Source: Coriobacteriia bacterium
Lineage (GTDB): Bacteria > Actinomycetota > Coriobacteriia > Coriobacteriales > Atopobiaceae
DNA: 57,642 nucleotides
Assembly: GCA_030530145.1 (NCBI GenBank)
Contig: JAUMVN010000003.1
Coordinates: 128,810-186,451 of the forward strand
Direction: 5' to 3'
A model generated the notes under the pieces. It was given only the letters and a program-made list of their open reading frames with translations, had not been told where the DNA came from and searched no databases. A program made the position numbers and the translations under genes. Position 1 is the first letter of the stretch. Every line of letters begins with the position of its first letter. This document shows positions 51,106 through 57,642 of the stretch, piece after piece.

Positions 51106-51169
51106 GCTCAGCCGCCGGCTGTTGTTCTGAGCAGTGCTTTTATCGTCGTCAGCCAACCCGCATCCGCAT
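51082..51169 (+). promoter_or_regulatory. Candidate attenuator: leader Met codons pair with sequence touching the metA Shine-Dalgarno
   Basis: ATGCGAATGCGGG (51082-51094), which contains the last two Met codons, is complementary at 12 of 13 positions to CCCGCATCCGCAT (51157-51169). The next bases, AGGAGAG, are the metA ribosome site. This stem encloses the terminator hairpin, so the two can coexist as a nested structure. A ribosome paused at the Met codons would break both. Confidence 0.6.
51096..51141 (+). terminator. Intrinsic terminator in the metA leader
   Basis: Perfect 8-bp stem GCACTGCT / AGCAGTGC (51096-51103 with 51130-51137), plus CAG/CTG after a bulge and an inner CAGCC-GCC-GGCTG hairpin, followed by TTTT (51138-51141). 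It lies between the leader peptide and metA. Confidence 0.7.
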
Positions 51170-51183
51170 AGGAGAGCCGAAAC

Positions 51184-52149
51184 ATGCCTATCAACATCCC
51201 CGACGGCCTGCCCGCCAAGGCGACCCTGCACCAGGAGCGCATCTTCGCGCTCGAGGAAGAAGTGGCCAACAACCAGCAGATCCGCCCGCTGCACGTGGTC
51301 ATCCTCAACCTCATGCCGACCAAGGTGGAGACCGAGACGCAGATCCTGCGACTCATATCCAAGTCGCCGCTGCAGGTGAGCTGCGATTTCATGCGCGTGA
51401 GCAGCCATGAGGCCACACACACCTCGGCTGACCACCTGGTCAAGTTCTACGACACGTTCGACGCGCTCAAAGACAACTATTACGACGGCTTCATCGTCAC
51501 CGGCGCGCCGATCGAGCACCTTGAGTTCGAGGACGTCGACTACTGGGACGAGTTCTGCCGCATCGTGGACTGGTCGCAGACCCACGTGCTCTCGACGATG
51601 TACCTGTGCTGGGGCGCGCTCGCGGGGCTCTACCACCTGTATGGCATCCCGAAGAAGATGCTCGGCGCCAAGCTCTTCGGCGTCTTCAAGCAGAAGCTCT
51701 GCGATGAGTACAACTTCCTGACCAACGGGTTCGACGAGGTGCACTACATGCCGCACTCCCGTCACGCCGCCATCGATACGGCGGCGCTCGCTGCCCACCC
51801 TGAGCTGCAGGTCCTTTCCGAGGGCTTCACGAGCGGGCCGGCGCTTATCGCCACGCGGGATTTCCATGAGGTGTACGTGACCGGCCACTTCGAGTACGGG
51901 CGCGACACGCTCGGCTCCGAGTTCTGGCGCGATTTCCACAAGGGGCTGCCCATCCGCGTGCCCGAGAACTACTTCCCCGACGACGACCCCGAGCAGCAGC
52001 CGCTCTTTACCTGGCGCGCGCACGCCAACCTGCTGTATCGCAACTGGCTCAACTGGATCTACCAGATGACGCCCTACGAGCTCGAGCGCATTCCCGAGGT
52101 CATCGAGGAGCTGCGCGGCGGCGGCGACATCATGACGGACAAGTTCTAG
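51184..52149 (+). CDS. metA: Homoserine O-acetyltransferase (MetA family)
   Basis: A 321-residue enzyme activating homoserine for methionine synthesis. MPINIPDGLPAKATLHQERIF, LNLMPTKVETETQILRLI, and MYLCWGALAGLYHLYGI with the catalytic Cys are MetA signatures; HFEYGRDTL holds the conserved His/Glu region. In TGAPIEHLEFEDVDYW the residue after Ile is Glu; in MetA proteins Glu here is linked to acetyl-CoA use and Gly to succinyl-CoA, so acetylation is inferred. Start follows AGGAGAGCCGAAAC. Upstream is a Met-rich leader ORF and terminator; divergent from metNIQ. Confidence 0.96.
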   Translation: MPINIPDGLPAKATLHQERIFALEEEVANNQQIRPLHVVILNLMPTKVETETQILRLISKSPLQVSCDFMRVSSHEATHTSADHLVKFYDTFDALKDNYYDGFIVTGAPIEHLEFEDVDYWDEFCRIVDWSQTHVLSTMYLCWGALAGLYHLYGIPKKMLGAKLFGVFKQKLCDEYNFLTNGFDEVHYMPHSRHAAIDTAALAAHPELQVLSEGFTSGPALIATRDFHEVYVTGHFEYGRDTLGSEFWRDFHKGLPIRVPENYFPDDDPEQQPLFTWRAHANLLYRNWLNWIYQMTPYELERIPEVIEELRGGGDIMTDKF

Positions 52150-52158
52150 GCGGTGCCC

Positions 52159-52620
52159 ATGGCTTCGGTTGAGGGGAAAAGCGAAGAGCGCATTACCGAG
52201 GAGCTGCTCGAGCGGCTGCTGGCGTCGGCCACGCCGGAGGCGTATCTTTCGGCGCCGGACGCGACCGTCGATCGCGGCCTGCCCGACTACCTGCACGAGC
52301 TCCTCGATGAGCACGGCCTGAAGCGGGCCGACGTGGTTCGCGCGAGCGGGATTAACGCCACGGTGGTCTACGACGTCTTCTCCGGCAAGAGCCGTCCGGG
52401 GCGTGACCATGCGATCATGCTCGCCTTCGGCCTGGGCTGCGACCTGCGCGAATGCCAGCGCCTGCTGCGCTTGGCCGGTGTGTCCGAGCTGTGGTGCAAG
52501 GTGCGCCGCGACGCGATTCTCATCTGGTGCGTGGAGAACGGGCGCACGCGCGAGGAGGCTGACGACGAGCTGTACCGGCTGGGCGAAAAGACCCTGCTGG
52601 GAACGGGCCCGCTGCGCTAG
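52159..52620 (+). CDS. XRE-like helix-turn-helix protein
   Basis: A 153-residue protein. ATG 52159 has AGGCGG 5 nt upstream; GTG 52153 is a possible alternative. After an N-terminal helical region comes an XRE-type HTH (LKRADVVRASGINATVVYDVFSGKSRPGRDHAIMLAFGLGCDLRECQRLLRLAGV), then a helical tail (IWCVENGRTREEADDELYRLGEKTLLG). It starts 9 bp after metA but its relation to methionine is unclear. A Ser/Thr kinase gene lies 430 bp downstream; pairing of the two is a guess from proximity. Confidence 0.75.
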   Translation: MASVEGKSEERITEELLERLLASATPEAYLSAPDATVDRGLPDYLHELLDEHGLKRADVVRASGINATVVYDVFSGKSRPGRDHAIMLAFGLGCDLRECQRLLRLAGVSELWCKVRRDAILIWCVENGRTREEADDELYRLGEKTLLGTGPLR

Positions 52621-52654
52621 GGGCGGCTCATCAAGGGACGCCGGGCTTTCGCAT

Positions 52655-52866
52655 GCAAGGTTTGGGCCTTCGTGCGACGTGGAGGCACGCGCCGTGCAAG
52701 GTTTTGCGCTTCGTGCGACGTTGACCTGCGTCGGTCGGGGCGTTTGAAAGGCTTCAGATCGACAATTTGGCCCGTTTAGCCCTCTTTGTCGGCAAAAGAA
52801 CGTCGCACGAAGGACCAAACCTTGCAGCGAAGTGGCCGTTACGTCGCACGAAGGCCCAAACCTTGC
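52655..52866. repeat. 212-bp four-unit palindromic element, copy 2
   Basis: Four 26-bp units: direct at 52655-52680 and 52696-52721, inverted at 52800-52825 and 52841-52866. The outer pair are exact reverse complements, although their middle (TTTGGGCCTTCG) differs from copy 1 (TTTTGCTCCAAG). Spacings (41, 104, 41) and total length equal copy 1, but the 78-bp centre is different sequence. It fills most of the 430-bp gap between the XRE gene and the kinase; I see no gene in that gap. Confidence 0.93.
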
Positions 52867-53050
52867 ATCGACGGAGTTCTTCTGTGGCTATTTGTGACGG
52901 TGCGCGTTGGCCTGATCGGCACGGCGCCGTCCGCCGATTCAGCTGGCAACTGAAGAACGTCATTGCCGCGGGGCCTAAACTGAAGAGATGGCGCCGCGAG
53001 CTCCCGCGGGGGGGGGTATCCCGGATGCGCCGATCGAGAACGGGAGCGGT

Positions 53051-54673
53051 TTGAACGACGAGCAGGTCATGCATGCCATGAGCCTCGACGATGTATACCA
53101 CGTCGAGCGCGTGCTCGCGCATGGCGCGGGCGGCGTGACGGAGCTTGTCTCCATCGACGGCGCGGGCCCGTTCGTCCGCAAGAAGCTTCCCCTCGAGATA
53201 GCGAATCAGGGCGTCTGGTCGGCCATCGGCGCGCTCGACTGCAAGCGCCTTCCCAAGGTCGAGGCCACGTACTCTCTGCCCGACCAGTTCGTCGTCGTGT
53301 ACGACTACGTGCCCGGGCAAACGCTTGAGGAGCTGGTCACGAGCCGCGGGCAGCTGGACGCTGCCGGGGCGGCGTCTCTTGCCGGCGACATCTGCGAGGC
53401 CGCCGCGGCGCTGCATTCCTGCGGCATCATCCACCGTGACCTGAGCCCCCGCAACGTGATCGTCGCGGCGGACGGCGCGCATCTCATCGACCTGGGCATC
53501 GCGCGGATGCGCGTGGAGGGCGCGACCCGCGACACGACATCGCTGGGCACGCGCGGCTTCGCGTCTCCCGAGCAGTACGGCTTCGCGCAGACGGATGCTC
53601 GCAGCGACGTGTACGCCATCGGCAAGCTGCTCGGCTACATGCTCACGGGCATGCAGCCGGACGGCGATGAGTACGAAGCGCGGCTCGGAGATGCCATTGC
53701 GGTCGACGCACGGCTGGCTGGCGTGGTGCGCCGCGCGTGCGCGTTCGAGCCGAGCGCGCGGTACCAGACGGCGGCGGAGCTGGCCGCGGCGTTGGCGGAG
53801 CCCGGCGGGCCGGCAGTTGCCGGATCTGCCCCGGTTTCGTCCTCCGCGGCGGCGTCTGAGTCTGCCCGCTCTGGCAAGAAATTCCAGCTCAATGTATCTA
53901 AAGTGCTGGTCGCGGTAGGCATCGTGGCGCTTCTTGCCGCCGTTGCGCTTACGGTTCGGTTGGCTTTGAGCGGGGGAGAGACGACCGTCGCCGGTGGCGA
54001 CGGCGCCTCCGCGGCTTCGGCCGGCGCGTCGTCTAATGCGATGACCACTTCCTCAAACGTGGCCGCGGCTCCGGATGACGACGAAGAGGACCTGCCTCTC
54101 GAGATCGTCGAGTCGGGCTGGACAGCCAGCTCGAGCGGCTACGTCCACTTTGCCCTGGGCGTCAAGAATTCGAGCAACGACACAGCCTATGAGCTGGTCA
54201 CGGTTAAGGTCGTGGGTTACGATGAGGACGGCTCGGTCCTCTTCAGCCAGGACTGCGGAATCATGGTCTGCCTTCCCGGGCAGACGACGTATTATGCGAG
54301 CCAGGTTGGCGGCGGCGCCGCGCCGGATCGCGTGGAGTTCACGCTGCAAAGAAACGTGTCGACCTCGGCGCGCCGCATGGGCGACAAGCTCGAGATGAAG
54401 GTCACCGACCTCTCGATTTCCGAGCATGCCGGCACGACGAATTTCGTGTGCACGTATTCCGTGGCGGGTTCTGATGAGGCTCTTTCGAGCGTTTCGTCGT
54501 ACCTGAACACGACCGCGGTCGTCGTCGTGCTGCGCGACGCCGACGGCAACATCGTCTACGGCACCAACGGGTTTGTTTATAGCCTGGAGTTCGGCGAGGG
54601 CCAGACGACCCAGGTCGCCGCGAGCGACCTGCCGGCCTACGCCACTGCCGAGGCGTACGTGATGCCTTGGTAG
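53051..54673 (+). CDS. Membrane Ser/Thr protein kinase with extracellular domain
   Basis: A 540-residue Hanks-type kinase. The start is uncertain: TTG 53051 follows GGGAG; an ATG at 52988 lacks a ribosome site and another at 53069 is later. The kinase domain spans about residues 15-255: degenerate glycine loop LAHGAGGVTELV, Lys in FVRKKLPLE, HRDLSPRNVIV (H128-D130), DLG in place of DFG (D147), and GTRGFASPEQYGFAQTDARSDVYAIG. An alanine/serine linker leads to one membrane helix (VLVAVGIVALLAAVALTVRLAL, about 283-304) and an extracellular beta-rich domain (WTASSSGYVHFALGVKNSSNDTAYELVTVKVVGYD). Extracellular part is not PASTA. Substrate unknown. Confidence 0.85.
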   Translation: MNDEQVMHAMSLDDVYHVERVLAHGAGGVTELVSIDGAGPFVRKKLPLEIANQGVWSAIGALDCKRLPKVEATYSLPDQFVVVYDYVPGQTLEELVTSRGQLDAAGAASLAGDICEAAAALHSCGIIHRDLSPRNVIVAADGAHLIDLGIARMRVEGATRDTTSLGTRGFASPEQYGFAQTDARSDVYAIGKLLGYMLTGMQPDGDEYEARLGDAIAVDARLAGVVRRACAFEPSARYQTAAELAAALAEPGGPAVAGSAPVSSSAAASESARSGKKFQLNVSKVLVAVGIVALLAAVALTVRLALSGGETTVAGGDGASAASAGASSNAMTTSSNVAAAPDDDEEDLPLEIVESGWTASSSGYVHFALGVKNSSNDTAYELVTVKVVGYDEDGSVLFSQDCGIMVCLPGQTTYYASQVGGGAAPDRVEFTLQRNVSTSARRMGDKLEMKVTDLSISEHAGTTNFVCTYSVAGSDEALSSVSSYLNTTAVVVVLRDADGNIVYGTNGFVYSLEFGEGQTTQVAASDLPAYATAEAYVMPW

Positions 54674-54690
54674 GGGCGGCGGGGCTGCGG

Positions 54691-54762
54691 AACTTGAAAT
54701 TAATGGCGAATGCTACACTTATTTCAAGAAATAAGTGTTCGAATCGACATAAATTTCAAGTT
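54691..54762. promoter_or_regulatory. Nested inverted repeats upstream of the DUF4143-type ATPase
   Basis: Outer arms AACTTGAAATT (54691-54701) and AATTTCAAGTT (54752-54762) are perfect complements. Between them ACACTTATTTC-AA-GAAATAAGTGT (54715-54738) is a perfect 11-bp palindrome. The right outer arm abuts the GGGGG ribosome region of the next gene. Layout suggests an operator pair or an RNA fold hiding the ribosome site. Confidence 0.6.
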
Positions 54763-54772
54763 GGGGGTCACG

Positions 54773-56107
54773 ATGGCTGGCTTTGCGAGAAAGATCGACG
54801 AACAGCTCGTCGCTTGGAAGGCGTCTGAGTCTCGTAAGCCCTTGGTGCTTCTCGGCGCTCGTCAGGTCGGGAAAACCTATGCACTCCGCCGCTTTGCGGA
54901 GAAGGAATTCGAGTCGCTCGCATACGTCGACTTCAGCCGCGACGTCGACGCGGCGGCGATTTTCAACGGCCCGATCTCCCCGGCACAGCTCGTCTCAAAC
55001 CTGAGCGTCTATCTGCGCATGGACATCGAGCCGAGTAAGACACTCATTGTGTTCGACGAGGTCCAGCTTTGCGAGCGTGCACTGACGTCGCTCAAGTATT
55101 TCTGCGACGAGGCTCCGGAGTATTGCATCGCTGCGGCCGGGAGTCTTCTGGGCGTGCAGATCCACCGCGAGAACTTCTCGTTCCCAGTCGGCAAGGTGGA
55201 TATTCTCAACCTTCACCCAATGAGCTTCGAAGAATACCTGTTCGCGAGGGGAGAGGCGCGTCTAGCCGATGCGATTCGGGGGGCCTACGGGAACCCCGGC
55301 GTCGCGTTCCCATTGCATGACCACGCTATGAGGCTGGTTAGGGAGTATGAGCTCGTCGGTGGTATGCCGGAAGTCGTCTCCGAGTTCGTGGGCGCCGGAG
55401 CGTCCGGTAACGCTGCCCTTGACCTCGCGCAAAAGAAGCAGACGGAAATTTGCGTGGCGTACGCTGCGGATATGGTCAAATACGCCGATGAGCAGGACGC
55501 GCCGCGGATCCTCGCGGCCTGGAACAGCCTGCCGCGCCAGTTGGCTAAGGAGAACCATAAGTTCCAGTACAAGGAGATCCGCTCCGGAGCGCGGGCGGCG
55601 CAGTATCAAACCGCTCTCGAGTGGCTGGACGCGGCGGGAATCGCCGAGCGCTGTCTGCGTGTGACCGACGCTGTGGCGCCGCTCGCCACCTTTGCGGAGG
55701 ACGCGAACTTCAAGCTCTATGGTGCCGACACCGGGCTTCTTTCCAGCAGGTTCGAGGCGAGGCCCGAGGATTTGGAGCCCGCGGACAACATAGCGTCGAG
55801 GTTCCGCGGCGCGATTGCCGAGAACTACGTGTTCCAGCAGCTCCGGGCTGCCGACGCGTCCGTGTACTACTGGGGAACTGCGAGCCGCTACGAGGTCGAG
55901 TTCGTTGCTCGTAAGAAGACCGGCGAAGTTGCCCCCATTGAGGTCAAATCCGGCAAGAACGTTCGCTCGAAGAGCCTGCAGGAATTTGCGGAGCGCTACG
56001 ACATCGAGAAGTCATATCGTCTGAGCAGCCGCAACTTCGGTGAGGCCGGCGGGGTCGTGAGCATCCCGCTGTATGCTGCGTGGCTGCTGGGGGGGGAACT
56101 GCGGTAG
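54773..56107 (+). CDS. AAA ATPase with DUF4143-type C-terminal domain
   Basis: A 444-residue protein. N-terminal AAA_14-type ATPase: Walker A GARQVGKTYALRRFA near residue 30, Walker B LIVFDEVQLCERALTSLKYF, sensor AAAGSLLGV, and FPVGKVDILNLHPMSFEEYLFARGE. The C-terminal part (NFKLYGADTGLLSSRF ... IAENYVFQQLRAADASVYYWGTASRYEVEFVARKKTGEVAPIEVKSGKNVRSKSL) is a DUF4143/PD-(D/E)XK-like module with E...EVK spacing of a nuclease fold. These ATPases are common in gut bacteria and have no settled function. ATG 54773 chosen after TTGGGGGTCACG. Confidence 0.88.
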   Translation: MAGFARKIDEQLVAWKASESRKPLVLLGARQVGKTYALRRFAEKEFESLAYVDFSRDVDAAAIFNGPISPAQLVSNLSVYLRMDIEPSKTLIVFDEVQLCERALTSLKYFCDEAPEYCIAAAGSLLGVQIHRENFSFPVGKVDILNLHPMSFEEYLFARGEARLADAIRGAYGNPGVAFPLHDHAMRLVREYELVGGMPEVVSEFVGAGASGNAALDLAQKKQTEICVAYAADMVKYADEQDAPRILAAWNSLPRQLAKENHKFQYKEIRSGARAAQYQTALEWLDAAGIAERCLRVTDAVAPLATFAEDANFKLYGADTGLLSSRFEARPEDLEPADNIASRFRGAIAENYVFQQLRAADASVYYWGTASRYEVEFVARKKTGEVAPIEVKSGKNVRSKSLQEFAERYDIEKSYRLSSRNFGEAGGVVSIPLYAAWLLGGELR

Positions 56108-56126
56108 GGGCAGCGCCCGCCCGCCC

Positions 56127-56172
56127 AGTTCACAGCGGGGAGAGAAATGACCGTTTTCCCCCGCTGTGAACT
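56127..56172. repeat. Intergenic hairpin after the ATPase gene
   Basis: AGTTCACAGCGGGG (56127-56140) and its perfect 14-nt complement (56159-56172) enclose an 18-nt centre containing GAAATGACCGTTTTC. No T-run follows, so a terminator role is uncertain. Confidence 0.7.
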
Positions 56173-56289
56173 CGATTCCACTTTGCTCGCGTCGCTGACT
56201 CGCGTAATTCAGCTGGCAACTGATGCGACCAAGATCGTCCCGCTATTTACTTTCAGGAGACGTAAAGGCTCCGGAGTTGGGGGTGCGGT

Positions 56290-56883
56290 ATGGAAAGTCA
56301 GCCAGCCAGCAATATTGAAAAGATCAAGAAACAAACCGTTATGGTTCCATCCGTGGTTGCCATCATTGCAGCAATCCTGCTTTGTGTTAGCTATTTCTTG
56401 CCATTTACCGTGGCAAAGGATGACTCGATAGTAACGAGTCAGTTCGCGCAAAGTTTCGAGATCTACGAGGGGTCCGGCGTTACGGCGAGTGACCTAGCGA
56501 ATCCATCAATCATTACCTGGGCGCGTTTCTATAAGGCATATTGCGATCGTCTTGAGAAATCGGTGACGAGTGATCTAAATGACTACTCGGCAGTGTTCTG
56601 GCTGATTGTTGTTTCTGGGGCGCTTGCTGTTCTTGCCTTGCTGTTCGCCCTTCTTCGCAAGGCCACGCCGACAGCGCTCTTTGCGTTGGCAAACTTGGGC
56701 TTGATGCTGCTTATCAGCCAATACTTTGAGGATTACGGTCCCGTGTCGAGTGGGGCGGCTAGCAATTGGGCCTTTGGCCACGTGGCGCTGCTCGGTTTCG
56801 CAGCGGTGCTCGTCGCGGCAGGCATTTGGCTATTTATTTCCAAGTGGAGGCAGAAGCACTTGGCTTTAGGCCAACAGCAATAA
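56290..56883 (+). CDS. Four-helix membrane protein, unknown function
   Basis: A 197-residue protein, lower in GC than most of the window. Four hydrophobic helices: VPSVVAIIAAILLCVSYFLPF (about 19-39), FWLIVVSGALAVLALLFALL (about 103-122), TALFALANLGLMLLIS (about 127-142) and HVALLGFAAVLVAAGIWLFIS (about 168-188). A roughly 60-residue loop after helix 1 would be outside. The start ATG is 5 nt after GGGGTGCGGT, a weak ribosome site. No family recognised. A lipoprotein gene follows on the same strand. Confidence 0.65.
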   Translation: MESQPASNIEKIKKQTVMVPSVVAIIAAILLCVSYFLPFTVAKDDSIVTSQFAQSFEIYEGSGVTASDLANPSIITWARFYKAYCDRLEKSVTSDLNDYSAVFWLIVVSGALAVLALLFALLRKATPTALFALANLGLMLLISQYFEDYGPVSSGAASNWAFGHVALLGFAAVLVAAGIWLFISKWRQKHLALGQQQ

Positions 56884-57012
56884 ATCGATGTGCACGCCTT
56901 GTCTACCGCTTACAGAATCAAGCTCGGAATTCAGTTGCCAACTGAGGAATTGCTTTCCGGTGGTTTTCAGAATGTGCCTAACAGCAAAACGCTCAGTTGA
57001 TTGGAGCTAAAG

Positions 57013-57516
57013 ATGAATAAGACTGCTGCTATCGTTCTTTCTGCAGCGCTCGCGCTTACGCTGGGGGCCTGCGGTTTGTCCTCGTCTAAGGAGAGCAGCT
57101 CGGATGCGTCTTCTAAGACGACGCAGGAGCAGACGACTAAATCTGACAGCTCCTCTTCCGAGGCGAAGAAGGAAGAGACGGTTGCCGATAGCACGAAGAC
57201 CGAGTCGACCTCCACGAAGGACGCCGAGGAACCTGAGAGCACGACCGAATCGTCGTCTGAGGTTACCCCGAGCTTCAAGGAAACCATGGACGGCTACGAG
57301 AAGTTCATGGGTGAGTACGTCGAGTTCATGAAGAAGTACCAGGACTCCGACAATACCGCGTCGATGCTCGCCGACTACGGAAAGATGATGTCCAGCTATG
57401 CGGAGTGGACCTCAAAGTTCGATGCCATCGACGGCGACTCGCTTTCAGCGGCGGATTCTGCGTATTACTTGGAGGTCCAGGGCCGCGTGCTACAGAAGCT
57501 TGCTGAGGTTCAGTAG
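57013..57516 (+). CDS. Small Ser/Thr-rich lipoprotein (DUF6591-like)
   Basis: A 167-residue lipoprotein. ATG 57013 follows TTGGAGCTAAAG. Signal peptide MNKTAAIVLSAALALTLGACG with lipobox LGAC (Cys near residue 20). A long Ser/Lys/Glu/Thr-rich linker (about 22-85) precedes a helical domain: TPSFKETMDGYEKFMGEYVEFMKKYQDSDNTASMLADYGKMMSSYAEW ... YYLEVQGRVLQKLAEVQ, which resembles DUF6591 lipoproteins of gut Firmicutes and Actinobacteria. Function unknown; membrane-anchored outside the cell. Confidence 0.75.
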   Translation: MNKTAAIVLSAALALTLGACGLSSSKESSSDASSKTTQEQTTKSDSSSSEAKKEETVADSTKTESTSTKDAEEPESTTESSSEVTPSFKETMDGYEKFMGEYVEFMKKYQDSDNTASMLADYGKMMSSYAEWTSKFDAIDGDSLSAADSAYYLEVQGRVLQKLAEVQ

Positions 57517-57554
57517 CGACGTGCGCCTTGAGGCGGTTAGCGTGGATAAATTAG

Positions 57555-57595
57555 AGGCCCGCCTGCGGAATCATTCCCGCAGGCGGGCCTGCCTT
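57555..57595 (+). terminator. Terminator after the lipoprotein gene
   Basis: Stem AGGCCCGCCTGCGG / CCGCAGGCGGGCCT (57555-57568 with 57577-57590), then GCCTTT. The remaining bases to the window end show no ORF start I can support. Confidence 0.8.
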
Positions 57596-57642
57596 TACGC
57601 TCCCGTGCGGCCTCCAATAATCCTCGTCCCATATGTCGAAAT

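Overview
The window looks like the origin-proximal part of a high-GC actinobacterial chromosome, most like a gut Coriobacteriia member such as Collinsella. That assignment is inference from gene order, GC-rich codon use, class B sortase, lactate genes and gene families; no marker rRNA is present. It opens with the classic replication-origin neighbourhood on the plus strand: rpmH-rnpA-yidD-yidC-khpB(jag)-rsmG-parA-parB, with a cluster of parS sites between rsmG and parA and a DnaA-box-like inverted repeat upstream of rpmH.

Region by region: 1-6.1 kb is the origin and partition block, with a visibly lower-GC stretch from rsmG to parB. 6.1-11.3 kb holds rlmN, ddl and a DnaQ-DinG helicase. 11.4-16.2 kb is a purine operon (purE, a class B sortase gene, purF, purM, purN). 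16.2-17.9 kb is a cassette in which a single-protein HTH-HipA-like kinase lies between two 72-bp hairpin repeats that are 71/72 identical. 17.9-25.6 kb is an ascorbate-type PTS locus with its DeoR regulator, an unrecognised FG-GAP-like protein, UlaG- and UlaE-like enzymes and a HAD phosphatase. 25.7-45.4 kb is mixed housekeeping and surface genes: RNA methyltransferase, lactate/hydroxyacid dehydrogenase, radical SAM protein, EF-G-like GTPase, DUF559-like nuclease, CNNM/CorC transporter, an orphan cyanophycin-synthetase N-domain protein, a permuted membrane-anchored GH3 enzyme, LemA, tRNA-Ser, YitT, tadA and lactate permease. 45.6-48.2 kb has RlmI and a DEAD-box helicase. 48.4-52.1 kb is a methionine module: metNIQ transporter divergent from metA. 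52.2-57.6 kb holds an XRE regulator, a membrane Ser/Thr kinase, a DUF4143-type ATPase, a membrane protein and a lipoprotein.

The most interesting structures are not genes. (1) metA is preceded by a 17-codon, methionine-rich leader ORF whose end overlaps an intrinsic terminator, and its Met codons can pair with the sequence touching the metA Shine-Dalgarno: a candidate methionine attenuator. (2) Two 212-bp elements, 18.8 kb apart, each contain four 26-bp units in identical geometry (two direct, two inverted; 41/104/41 bp spacing); the outer arms differ between loci but remain exact reverse complements within each locus, so pairing is conserved rather than sequence. (3) The HTH-HipA cassette with its own palindromic operator. 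(4) The 10-mer GCTTCTTGCC occurs 16 times on the two strands, including four times between genes. All four would need genome-scale counting to establish what they are.
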